Shown: piece after piece, positions 8,236 through 15,451 of the stretch
Position numbering within the stretch: position 1 is the first letter of the stretch
Layout of the letters: each line of letters begins with the position of its first letter
NCBI GenBank assembly: GCA_020724775.1
Contig: DYGG01000028.1
Coordinates: 1 to 42,565 of the forward strand
DNA from: Ignavibacterium sp.
GTDB taxonomy: Bacteria; Zixibacteria; MSB-5A5; GN15; PGXB01
Direction: 5' to 3'
DNA length: 42,565 nucleotides
Program-made: the position numbers and the translations under genes
The notes under the pieces: generated by a model
What the model was told of the DNA's origin: nothing
The model's database searches: none
What the model saw: only the letters and a program-made list of their open reading frames with translations

Positions 8236-9258
8236 TTATTGCGCCGGTTCCTGTATAGATCGCAGACTCTTCATAATTTTGTCGACATAGTTTTTGGTCT
8301 CGCGGTATGGCGGGATTCCCCCATATTTTTTTACTGTGGCCGGTCCGGCATTGTATGCGGCAAGCGCCTTTTTGAGGTCGCCGAACGTATCCAGGAGAAT
8401 TCTAAGGTATCGCGCCCCTCCCTCGACATTTTCTTCAGGATTTAAGGAGTCCTTAACACCCATCTCAGCCGCGGTGGAATCAATCAACTGCATTAACCCT
8501 TTGGCTCCGGCCGGTGAGACCGCTTGGGGGTCGCCGCCCGATTCGGCTTCGATGACAGCGGAAAGAAGTTGCGGGTCGAGTTGGTATTTGGCGGAGGTGC
8601 GGGTAATCAGTTCGCCGAACCGACCCATGATTTCATCATCAGCGGCTGAAATTGCCGCTTCTTTGGGACGCAGCGATTTAATGCCATTCGATGGCGAGGA
8701 TGCCTGTATCGGCCTTGAACTGTTGATGAAAAGAGCCGGGGCGGCGGTGTCGGTTGTTTTCGCCGGCAGCGGCGACGTGGCCGACTCGGATAAATTTGTC
8801 AGCGGAGGTTCGGCAGTGAGAGAAATCGGCTCAAGTTTAACAAATGGCGGCACCGGTATGCTTTGCTTGACCGGAAAAGGTGGCGCCTCGGTTGGCGGTT
8901 TGGCTGTTTCCGGGGAGGCGTGACTCCGTTCCAGAGTTTTTTCGAGATTGCGATAAAGAATTGCGGCGAGACTTCGGTCGCCGTTGCCGGAGATTTTCTT
9001 TGCCAGTTCTTCATCAAATATCTGGGTGAAGATATCTTTCCCCATACCTCCTCCCAGACCGAGCGCCGATTCATTGGCGGCTTTGGGAATGCTGCTTCTC
9101 ATCGCTTTTAGAACATGGTACAAGAAGAGCGACTCCAGTTCTTTGGCGGTTTCGAGCAGTTTTTTCTTTTCCGTTTCAAGATTGGTACCTTTTTTAAGGG
9201 GCGTGGGGCTTTGGGGAGAAGCCTTCGGGAGTTGAAATGTGGGGGCGCCGATACGCAT
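8236..9258 (-). CDS. flgJ: FlgJ-like rod-binding protein fused to a lytic transglycosylase
   Basis: 340 aa. Residues about 30-110 match the FlgJ rod-binding domain (AKELESLFLYHVLKAMRSSIP, then GKDIFTQIFDEELAKKIS). A Pro/Ala/Ser-rich linker (about 118-200) leads to a family 23 SLT domain from about 210 (LLSAVIEAESGGDPQAVS with the catalytic Glu in the ES motif, GAKGLMQL, AAYNAGP). It would hold the growing rod and cut peptidoglycan for it. In enteric FlgJ the enzyme part is a GH73-type glucosaminidase, so the catalytic domain here is of a different family. There is no signal peptide, in line with export through the flagellar apparatus. It starts one base after flgI ends. Confidence 0.92.
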   Translation of the reverse strand: MRIGAPTFQLPKASPQSPTPLKKGTNLETEKKKLLETAKELESLFLYHVLKAMRSSIPKAANESALGLGGGMGKDIFTQIFDEELAKKISGNGDRSLAAILYRNLEKTLERSHASPETAKPPTEAPPFPVKQSIPVPPFVKLEPISLTAEPPLTNLSESATSPLPAKTTDTAAPALFINSSRPIQASSPSNGIKSLRPKEAAISAADDEIMGRFGELITRTSAKYQLDPQLLSAVIEAESGGDPQAVSPAGAKGLMQLIDSTAAEMGVKDSLNPEENVEGGARYLRILLDTFGDLKKALAAYNAGPATVKKYGGIPPYRETKNYVDKIMKSLRSIQEPAQ

Positions 9259-9259
9259 A

Positions 9260-10393
9260 TTAGATAATCACCAGTTCCGCGCGCAAAGCGCCGGCCTGGC
9301 GCAGGGCTTCAAAAATTGCAATGATATCGCGCGGGGCGGCGCCGATTTTGTTTAGAGCCGAAGCCACGTCGGCAAGCGACACCGTTTCTTCCATATGTAT
9401 GACACGCGCTTTTTCGTTATCGACTGATATCTGATACTCAGGGACAACCACGGTTTCGCCGCGGGAGAAGGGCTCCGGCTGCGAGATGACCGGCATTGAT
9501 TTAATATTGACCGTGATATTGCCGTGCGCAATGGCGACCGGCGCAATGCTCACATGGGAACCGGCGACAATGGTTCCGGTTCGTTCATTGATGACGACCC
9601 GCGCCACCTGGTCGGGCTCGATCATCATGGCGCCGATATCGGCGATGAAGCGCGCCCGTTCATTGCGATATGAAAGGGAGTCCGGGACAATTATTCTGAT
9701 TATCGCGGGATTATCGACAAAGGCGACGGTGCCGTATTTGGCGTTGATCATATGGGCAATCCTTGCGGCGGTGGAATAATCAGGAGTCTGAAGCGACAGG
9801 GCGATTTCATTGGTTGCCGCCTGGCTTTCGACCGGTCGCTGGACGGTTCCGCCGCTGGGAACGCGGCCGACAAGGGTATAGTTGTTGATAATTTTATTGC
9901 CGTCTTCCACCTGCACATTGAAACCGCCGATGGAGACCGGTCCCTGGGCGACGGCGAAGACTTCACCGTTTGATGATGCCAGTTGGGTGAAAAGAAGCAT
10001 CCCCCCCTGAAGAGAGGTGGCATCACCGAGGGAGGAGACGGTGACATCGATTTTGTCGCCGACCTGATTATTAGAACTGAGTTTGGCAGTGACAATGACG
10101 GCGGCGACGTTTTTTATTTTGAGTTTGTCCGGTTCGACGGTGAGTCCGAGGCGCTGCATCATATTGGCGAGCGATTGCACAGTGAACTGGGTTCCCTTGC
10201 TGTCGCCGGTGCCATCGAGACCGATGACGAGGCCGTACCCCATGAGGTCGAATTCGTTTTCACCATGAATGCGGGTGATATCTTTGATGCGCGCCGCCGC
10301 TTCGCTGTCGGGCGGAAAAAGTTGGAAGGTCAAGAGCAACAAAGGGAGTATCAGCGACGGCAATGAGATTCTGAGGCAGTATATCTTTCCCAT
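9260..10393 (-). CDS. flgI: Flagellar P-ring protein FlgI
   Basis: 377 aa, the family's normal length. A hydrophobic N-terminal signal peptide ends about SEA-A, then the mature start ARIKDITRIHGENEFDLMGYGLVIGLDGTGD is nearly diagnostic. Later blocks such as VVINERTGTIVAGSHVSIAPVAIAHGNITV and the C-terminal ALNKIGAAPRDIIAIFEALRQAGAL also fit. FlgI forms the periplasmic bushing around the rod and needs FlgA, encoded two genes upstream. It lies 8 bases after flgH. Its presence shows a diderm cell with a peptidoglycan layer. Confidence 0.97.
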   Translation of the reverse strand: MGKIYCLRISLPSLILPLLLLTFQLFPPDSEAAARIKDITRIHGENEFDLMGYGLVIGLDGTGDSKGTQFTVQSLANMMQRLGLTVEPDKLKIKNVAAVIVTAKLSSNNQVGDKIDVTVSSLGDATSLQGGMLLFTQLASSNGEVFAVAQGPVSIGGFNVQVEDGNKIINNYTLVGRVPSGGTVQRPVESQAATNEIALSLQTPDYSTAARIAHMINAKYGTVAFVDNPAIIRIIVPDSLSYRNERARFIADIGAMMIEPDQVARVVINERTGTIVAGSHVSIAPVAIAHGNITVNIKSMPVISQPEPFSRGETVVVPEYQISVDNEKARVIHMEETVSLADVASALNKIGAAPRDIIAIFEALRQAGALRAELVII

Positions 10394-10401
10394 AGCAACT
10401 C

Positions 10402-10989
10402 CTAAAAGAGCCAGTTGAAGAAGCGGGCGATGAGCCCCGGACGGCTGGCGTTATTGGTGGCGCCGCGACCGGTGTAGTTGATTTCGGCATCAGCGATCAG
10501 ATAGGAATCGACGCTGTTGTCGGGTTTGATATCTTTCTGCCGGACGACGCCGGTAAGGGTCATGGTTTCTTTATCTTTAGAAATGCCGACGGTGCGGCTT
10601 CCCTTGACGACCAGGTCGCCGTTGTCTTTGACACTGATGACGGTTACGGACATTTTTGCCCGCAGCGATTGCTGACGGAGGTTCTCCCCTTTGCCGTCAT
10701 AGGAGTTGCTGTGCTCCCCGGAGGCGCCAAAGAGGGGAATAAAATCAAGCGACCCGATACCGGGTCCCCCCTCGGTGGAATAGGAGCCGTTTTTTTCGGT
10801 TTTGGTTTCGGCCTGACTGCTGGCGTTGGAGGCTTCATATATTAAGACAGTCAGTACGTCACCGACCCGGTTGGCTTTGATATCGGTATAAAGAGAATTG
10901 GCTCTTCCGAAATCGCCGGACCAGACCCGAAGTCCGAAGGGCAGGAGCAGTAAGATTAGAATGAAGAAGAGAATTTTCCTGATATTCAT
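10402..10989 (-). CDS. flgH: Flagellar L-ring protein FlgH, without a lipobox cysteine
   Basis: 195 aa. The mature part shows FlgH signatures: SLYTDIKANRVGDVLTVLIYE (about 32-52), MSVTVISVKDNGDLVVKGSRTV and a terminal GLIARFFNWLF. It forms the outer-membrane ring of the basal body. The N-terminal hydrophobic segment is a clear signal sequence, yet no Cys occurs anywhere in the protein, so the usual lipoprotein anchor (LxxC) is absent. Either the ring is non-lipidated here or the start is elsewhere, though no upstream Cys alternative is evident. Spacing to flgA is 7 bases. Confidence 0.93.
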   Translation of the reverse strand: MNIRKILFFILILLLLPFGLRVWSGDFGRANSLYTDIKANRVGDVLTVLIYEASNASSQAETKTEKNGSYSTEGGPGIGSLDFIPLFGASGEHSNSYDGKGENLRQQSLRAKMSVTVISVKDNGDLVVKGSRTVGISKDKETMTLTGVVRQKDIKPDNSVDSYLIADAEINYTGRGATNNASRPGLIARFFNWLF

Positions 10990-10996
10990 AAATTCC

Positions 10997-11689
10997 TCAG
11001 AGTTGGGCGAGCGCCACAGAATTGGAATCGATGACGACGCACTTGATTATTTTTCCTGTTTGTTTGCTGCGAACTTTGATAGTATCGCCGATATGGCCTT
11101 TGCTGAGAGCCACGCCGATTACAGAGACCGACAGCGCTCCTGAATTGTATTTGATTTGAATCTCCTGCCCCGGTTTGATATCGGGGATATCTTCGAGCAT
11201 GTTTTCAAGTAAGACCTGCCCGATATTAATGTTGCGGAGGGCGGCCTTGTTTTTTAGAGAGGCAAAAGAAGCAAGCGGTTTTTCGGTCAGGGATGTCACA
11301 TTTTGTTTCTGCAGAGCAAACTGCTCGGGGGCGAGGGCTTCTCCCCGCTTTAAGCGGCAGACGGCGGTTAGGACCTCGGCGAAATAAGAGATTCTTACAC
11401 GAGCCTGACATCTGCCGACAGGCGCGTTCTCATTGAAATATTCAATCAGGAGCGGTATTGAACCGCGCGGCGGAGCCTCGGAAAGTGCCGTGATTTTCAG
11501 ACTGTCGTAACGACCGAGATTGACCGGCGGTGAGAAGCGGTCGAGTTCGATTACGGTCTTAGCGGAATCGAGTTGATATCGTGACTGGATAAAAGTGACA
11601 ATACTCTTCTCGATGTCGGGCTCGGCGACGACATTCAAGGCCATGAAAAGCAGAAGCAGGAGTGATAGATAAATCCATTTATCTTTCAT
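10997..11689 (-). CDS. flgA: P-ring assembly chaperone FlgA
   Basis: 230 aa, with a signal peptide (cleavage likely after VVA near residue 22), so periplasmic. The C-terminal half has the SAF/FlgA pattern: RLKRGEALAPEQF, then NINIGQVLLENMLEDIPDIKPGQEI, VIGVALSKGHIGDTIKVRSKQTGKII. FlgA helps FlgI form the P ring. The flgA-flgH-flgI order after flgG is a common operon arrangement in diderms. The N-terminal half is poorly conserved, as is usual. Confidence 0.93.
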   Translation of the reverse strand: MKDKWIYLSLLLLLFMALNVVAEPDIEKSIVTFIQSRYQLDSAKTVIELDRFSPPVNLGRYDSLKITALSEAPPRGSIPLLIEYFNENAPVGRCQARVRISYFAEVLTAVCRLKRGEALAPEQFALQKQNVTSLTEKPLASFASLKNKAALRNINIGQVLLENMLEDIPDIKPGQEIQIKYNSGALSVSVIGVALSKGHIGDTIKVRSKQTGKIIKCVVIDSNSVALAQL

Positions 11690-11702
11690 TAAAAAGCAGG
11701 TC

Positions 11703-12491
11703 CTATCGTTTCAGGTTATTGACTATTTGAGTCATATCCTCGCTGGTCTGGATAACTTTGGAGTTAATTTCATAAGCGCGCTGGGCGACTATCATATTGA
11801 CCATTTCATCGACGACATCGACATTGGAGAGTTCGAGGTATCCCTGGTCAATCTTCCCCAATCCATCCTGAGTCGGCTCCCCGATGATGGGACTTCCCGA
11901 TGCGGAGGTGGGATTATATAGATTGTGACCGACGGCAGCCAACCCGGCCGGATTGATAAAGCGCGCCAGTTCAATGCGACCGATAGACTGCGGTTCGTCA
12001 TTTCCGACCAGAAGCACCGAAACGTCGCCGTCAATACTGACCGCAACAGAGGTGGCATCTTCCGGAATGGTTATCTCGGGAAAGAGAAAGAAGCCGTCGG
12101 AAGTAACGACTCGCCCTTCGGCTGACGCTTTAAAGGCGCCGTCTCGAGTGTAACTGATGGTGCCATCGGGCATCTGAATCTGGAAGAAGCCGTCGCCGGA
12201 GATTGCCATGTCAAGGGGGTTTCCGGTCATCTGCAGATTGCCGACTGAGAATTCGCGGACGGTAGCGACAGCGCGGGTGCCGTAACCGATATCCAGACCG
12301 GTCGGTGCGGCGGTGCCGATAGCGGTAGCAGTACCGGCTTTGCGGAAGTTCTGGTACAGAACGTCCTGAAATTCAATCTTGCTTTTCTTGAAGCCGGTGG
12401 TATTGACGTTGGAAAGATTGTTGGCGATGTTATCGACATTCATCTGTTGCGCCACCATTCCGGAGGCGGCGGTTCGCATGGCTTTTATCAT
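11703..12491 (-). CDS. flgG: Distal rod protein FlgG
   Basis: 262 aa, exactly the usual FlgG size. It begins MIKAMRTAASGMVAQQMNVDNIANNLSNVNTTGFKKSK, the rod-protein signature, and ends LSNVDVVDEMVNMIVAQRAYEINSKVIQTSEDM. The central body includes the LDIGYGTR and ISGDGFFQIQMPDG blocks typical of FlgG. It forms the part of the rod that crosses the P and L rings. flgF lies 23 bases upstream and flgA 13 bases downstream. Confidence 0.97.
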   Translation of the reverse strand: MIKAMRTAASGMVAQQMNVDNIANNLSNVNTTGFKKSKIEFQDVLYQNFRKAGTATAIGTAAPTGLDIGYGTRAVATVREFSVGNLQMTGNPLDMAISGDGFFQIQMPDGTISYTRDGAFKASAEGRVVTSDGFFLFPEITIPEDATSVAVSIDGDVSVLLVGNDEPQSIGRIELARFINPAGLAAVGHNLYNPTSASGSPIIGEPTQDGLGKIDQGYLELSNVDVVDEMVNMIVAQRAYEINSKVIQTSEDMTQIVNNLKR

Positions 12492-12514
12492 AAATTCACC
12501 TCACTGATTTCAGA

Positions 12515-13246
12515 TCATCGCACCCGGCCGACGTTATCGATTAGTTTTTCAAGGGTTTCATCCTGCGTTTTCAGAGCCTGGGCGTCGGCTTCATAGTTTC
12601 TGAAGGAGATAATCATGCTGACCATTTCTTTTATGGCATTGACATTGGAGGCTTCGAGATACCCCTGCCGAACGGCATAGTTGAGCGCGGCGAGCGGCTC
12701 GATATCATCGGGAGTAACGAATTCGTTGTCGCCGATTTTTTTCAAGATTTGACGGTCGGGAACGGTCACGATTCGCAGGGTACCGATAGGTGTGCCGTTA
12801 ATTTCGACCTGTCCGGATTCGGCCACCGATAGAGCGCCATCACCAACCGCGATCGGTCCTCCGTCACTTAAGAGACGATGGCCATCGCCATTGACCAGGA
12901 AGCCGGCCGGATTGACGCTGAAAATGCCGGAACGGGTCAGGGCAGCCTCGCCGGCATCGGTCTCGACGACAAAGAAGCCGTCACCTTCAATTGCCAGATT
13001 GAGAGGGTTGTCGGTCTTTTCAAGAGTGCCGGCTTCAAATTCGGTATAGACCTGGTCAATCATGGGCGTCTCCCAGTCCGATTTTCGGGGCACCTGTTGA
13101 GCCTGAGCACGGGAGAGTTCTCGGGTAAATAACAGGTCACGCTTGAAACCGGGCGAGGAGGCGTTGGCCAGGTTGTTGGCAGTGATTTCCTGCATTTTTA
13201 CCCTGGGCACCATTGCCGAGGCAGAACGATACAAACCTTTTATCAT
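12515..13246 (-). CDS. flgF: Proximal rod protein FlgF
   Basis: 243 aa. The N-terminus (ITANNLANASSPGFKRDLLF) and C-terminus (LEASNVNAIKEMVSMIISFRNYEADAQALKTQDETL) carry rod-protein D0 signatures, and IEGDGFFVVET is the conserved middle block. It is shorter and more divergent than the FlgG encoded next, which together with gene order marks it as FlgF. It is the first gene of the late block and starts about 16 bases after the predicted start of a sigma-54 promoter; GGAGAA at 13255-13260 is the likely ribosome-binding site. Confidence 0.94.
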   Translation of the reverse strand: MIKGLYRSASAMVPRVKMQEITANNLANASSPGFKRDLLFTRELSRAQAQQVPRKSDWETPMIDQVYTEFEAGTLEKTDNPLNLAIEGDGFFVVETDAGEAALTRSGIFSVNPAGFLVNGDGHRLLSDGGPIAVGDGALSVAESGQVEINGTPIGTLRIVTVPDRQILKKIGDNEFVTPDDIEPLAALNYAVRQGYLEASNVNAIKEMVSMIISFRNYEADAQALKTQDETLEKLIDNVGRVR

Positions 13247-13272
13247 GACGTTTTTTCTCCGGTGTACTTGGA

Positions 13273-13288
13273 TGCAACCGCTGTGCCG
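13273..13288 (-). promoter_or_regulatory. Sigma-54 type promoter for the flgF block
   Basis: On the minus strand CGGCACAGCGGTTGCA fits the sigma-54 consensus TGGCAC-N5-TTGCA with one mismatch, and has the invariant GG-N10-GC spacing (GG at 13286-13287, GC at 13274-13275). The start of transcription would fall near 13262, immediately before the ribosome-binding site of flgF. A sigma-54 activator gene of the FlrC type lies in the same window (23488-24840). Confidence 0.75.
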
Positions 13289-13537
13289 CCGCGAGCCTAT
13301 CCAATGGCACGATTTGTATAATATTGCGTAGCAGAAGATTGCGACAGATTGATAAAGTAATAGATTTATTGTGGAGATTTTGGAAACGTGAATTAATGGA
13401 AAAACTTTCCGTATTGGAAGGCGATTAGTTCCAAGGTTGTTGTTCGGAAAGTATTCCAGTTGTGATTTCGGTCGAGGCGGAAGAGATTTGAAATTATGCA
13501 GTATAATTCATAGGTATAGGGGCTTTCCAGAATTCAC

Positions 13538-13566
13538 TTGATTGTCGCCGTGAGGCTGATTATATT
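13538..13566 (+). promoter_or_regulatory. Sigma-70 type promoter for the cohesin-like gene
   Basis: TTGATT (13538-13543) and TATATT (13561-13566) are separated by 17 bases, with two mismatches at -35 and one at -10. It would give a leader of about 110 bases before the ATG at 13684. It is a pattern match only. Confidence 0.5.
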
Positions 13567-13683
13567 GGCATATAACCGTTTACTGCCGAAATGCCGGTCT
13601 GTTCATTGTCCATGGAAAAAGTTATGCCTCTCGCACCTTATTTGCTCTATCAGGAGAAGGAAATCAGAGCAGGAAAATAATTT

Positions 13684-14955
13684 ATGAAGAGCATAGGTCT
13701 TATTTTGATTCTTTCGCTGACTGTTGCCGGCGCCGCTCAGGCTGACCCCGGAACTCCGGATACGTTGCGGATAGACTCTGTGAGTGTAGTCCCGAGGAGC
13801 GTGGCGTCGTTGCCGGTTTATTTCTACAACGATGAGGTGCTGAGTGCGGTGGAACTGGTATTCAAGTATAGTACCACTTATCTCAGTTTCGATTCCGTAT
13901 CGCTGACCGGAGGGCGCCTGGATTATATTCCCGACGGCAGTGTCTATATAGTTGAGCAGGACAGTGTAGTCGATATCGCTATAGTCGATAATCTCGGCTG
14001 GATTCCCCGCGGAAACGGACTTTTCGGCAATCTTTTTTTCTCGGTATTTGATTCGGCGGCGAACCAGACCTTTGTAATTGATTCATCGCAGCGAGTTCTG
14101 GGCGGGATGGTTATATTTCGCACTGTCTTTGTTGACAGTTTATCGATGACAAGTTTTGTTCCGCAGTTCGTAGCGGGGAAGATAGCGGTCGGAGCCCTGC
14201 CGCCGAATAACGACTCAGTCTGGGTGGACAGTGTGACGGCGGCGCCGGGACAGAAGGTTGCGGTAAATATTTACGGTTTCAATCAGGAGGAACTGGTTCA
14301 GGTCCGTCTGGCGCTGGTGTATTCTTCCCCCAGCCTTACTTTTGACACCGTCATATTCGATAATTCCCGCGGACTGACGGCATCGAGCCGGGTGGTCAAC
14401 TCCAGCGCGCAGGAGCGACAGATTCTAATTGATTTGAGTTACACGTTACTGGTTCCGTTGCCTCCGGACTCGGGCTTACTGGCAACCGTTCTGTTCGATG
14501 TTGCGCCGACGGCTCCGGACGAACTGGTCATAATAGACAGCGTCAGTTACCTCGGTCTGCAGGGATTAGAATTTGTGCCGAGCAGCGGGGCTCCTTTTGG
14601 ACCGTATTTTCATCGCGGCTATGTGGAAATCAAGGCGAGTACTGATATCAAGACGGAGGAGCAACGGATTTTGCCGCAGGATTTTGCTCTGCGCCAGAAT
14701 GCTCCCAATCCGTTCAACCCCTCAACAACTATAAAGTTTGAACTGCCGAAAGCAACCGAAGTTCGGCTTGATGTTTACAACATTCTGGGGCAGAAGATCA
14801 GAACACTGGTTGACCGGCATATGCCGGCCGGAATTTATAGAGTAACTTTTGACGGAAGAGGTGATGACGACCAGCCGCTTGCTTCCGGCATCTATTTATA
14901 TCGCCTCAAGGCGGGCGAATTTGCCGACAGCAGGGTCATGGTAATGGTAAAGTAA
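13684..14955 (+). CDS. Secreted cohesin-like protein with type IX-style C-terminal sorting domain
   Basis: 423 aa. A signal peptide (first ~20 residues, ending AQA) is followed by two beta-rich units of about 150 residues each (about 25-175 and 180-315). They have the cohesin-like pattern of a start (VSVVPRSVASLPVYFYN; VTAAPGQKVAVNIYGFN), a V-x-L-x-x-x-Y-S segment and a closing G-LFGNLFF / GLLATVLFDV block. Residues about 335-423 form the FlgD-Ig-like/T9SS type A domain: FALRQNAPNPFNPSTTIKF, VYNILGQKIRTLV, PAGIYRVTFDG, ASGIYLYRLKAG. It is likely exported by Sec and then sorted to the surface by a type IX-like machine, but no such genes are in the window. It is on the opposite strand to all flagellar genes and divides them. 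A cellulosome role is not implied; similar modules are common in secreted FCB proteins. Confidence 0.8.
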   Translation: MKSIGLILILSLTVAGAAQADPGTPDTLRIDSVSVVPRSVASLPVYFYNDEVLSAVELVFKYSTTYLSFDSVSLTGGRLDYIPDGSVYIVEQDSVVDIAIVDNLGWIPRGNGLFGNLFFSVFDSAANQTFVIDSSQRVLGGMVIFRTVFVDSLSMTSFVPQFVAGKIAVGALPPNNDSVWVDSVTAAPGQKVAVNIYGFNQEELVQVRLALVYSSPSLTFDTVIFDNSRGLTASSRVVNSSAQERQILIDLSYTLLVPLPPDSGLLATVLFDVAPTAPDELVIIDSVSYLGLQGLEFVPSSGAPFGPYFHRGYVEIKASTDIKTEEQRILPQDFALRQNAPNPFNPSTTIKFELPKATEVRLDVYNILGQKIRTLVDRHMPAGIYRVTFDGRGDDDQPLASGIYLYRLKAGEFADSRVMVMVK

Positions 14956-14977
14956 CTTTTTGCGAGCACAGATTCAT

Positions 14978-15451
14978 TCATCCCCAGGGCTCCCGTGTTG
15001 AACGGGAGCCTTTATTTTGGAGGAATAATTTGGCGGCGATATCGTCCTGCTCTTTTTGCATTATTCTTTCGTTGTGGGCCATATAGTTATTTCGCCGTCG
15101 TTCTTTGAGTTTTTCGAAAATTTTCTTCTGTTTGGTGGCTTCGACCAATTCCAGCCGTTTTCTCTCGCGGTCGGCGATAAATGCTTTGAGAATTTCCCGT
15201 CCCGTAAGTTCGTTCATTTTCAGTTTTCCCAGGTAGCGGGAACATACCAGAAGGTGCCCTGCGTTCAGCCGCCCGGTCAGAGACTCTCGTTGACTTTCCT
15301 GCGTTTCAAATCTCTTATGGGCAATCTGGCGGAGTTGTTCTTCCTGGGCGAAGACTTTTTGAGCGGCAAATGCCAGAGATTTCTGTTTATCTTTTTCCTG
15401 ATGTTCTTTAAGCCGCAGAAGCGGCTCCAGCCGGAACTTGAACTTTTTCAT
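14978..15451 (-). CDS. fliJ: Flagellar export protein FliJ
   Basis: 157 aa, a long charged coiled coil. The start MKKFKFRLEPLLRLKEHQEKDKQ is characteristic of FliJ. FliJ sits in the centre of the FliI ATPase ring and couples it to the export gate. The start lies 44 bases inside the 3' end of fliI, and the order fliH-fliI-fliJ is standard. The last ~10 residues (GSRSTREPWG) are encoded by the terminator hairpin of the converging gene, so the C-terminus may be a recent extension and not part of the fold. Confidence 0.9.
   Translation of the reverse strand: MKKFKFRLEPLLRLKEHQEKDKQKSLAFAAQKVFAQEEQLRQIAHKRFETQESQRESLTGRLNAGHLLVCSRYLGKLKMNELTGREILKAFIADRERKRLELVEATKQKKIFEKLKERRRNNYMAHNERIMQKEQDDIAAKLFLQNKGSRSTREPWG
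14988..15018 (+). terminator. Rho-independent terminator of the cohesin-like gene
   Basis: A 9-bp perfect stem (GGCTCCCGT / ACGGGAGCC, 14988-15010) with a GTTGA loop is followed by TTTATTTT. It lies 33 bases after the stop at 14955. It also sits inside the 3' end of fliJ on the other strand, where there is no T tract, so it should act only on the plus strand. Confidence 0.8.

Larger units (their letters stand above)
13247..13683. other. Divergent intergenic region between flgF and the cohesin-like gene
   Basis: This 437-base region separates divergently transcribed genes. Its left end has the sigma-54 type promoter for flgF on the minus strand. Its right half has a sigma-70 type promoter on the plus strand (13538-13566) for the cohesin-like gene. 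The AT-rich centre (about 13320-13510) shows no convincing coding frame, RNA gene or repeat. Confidence 0.6.

Noticed and set aside
13614-13627. GG-N10-GC match upstream of the cohesin-like gene
   Set aside because: Spacing fits but the flanking bases (GGAAAAA and ATGC) miss the sigma-54 elements; the sigma-70 site at 13538-13566 is better.
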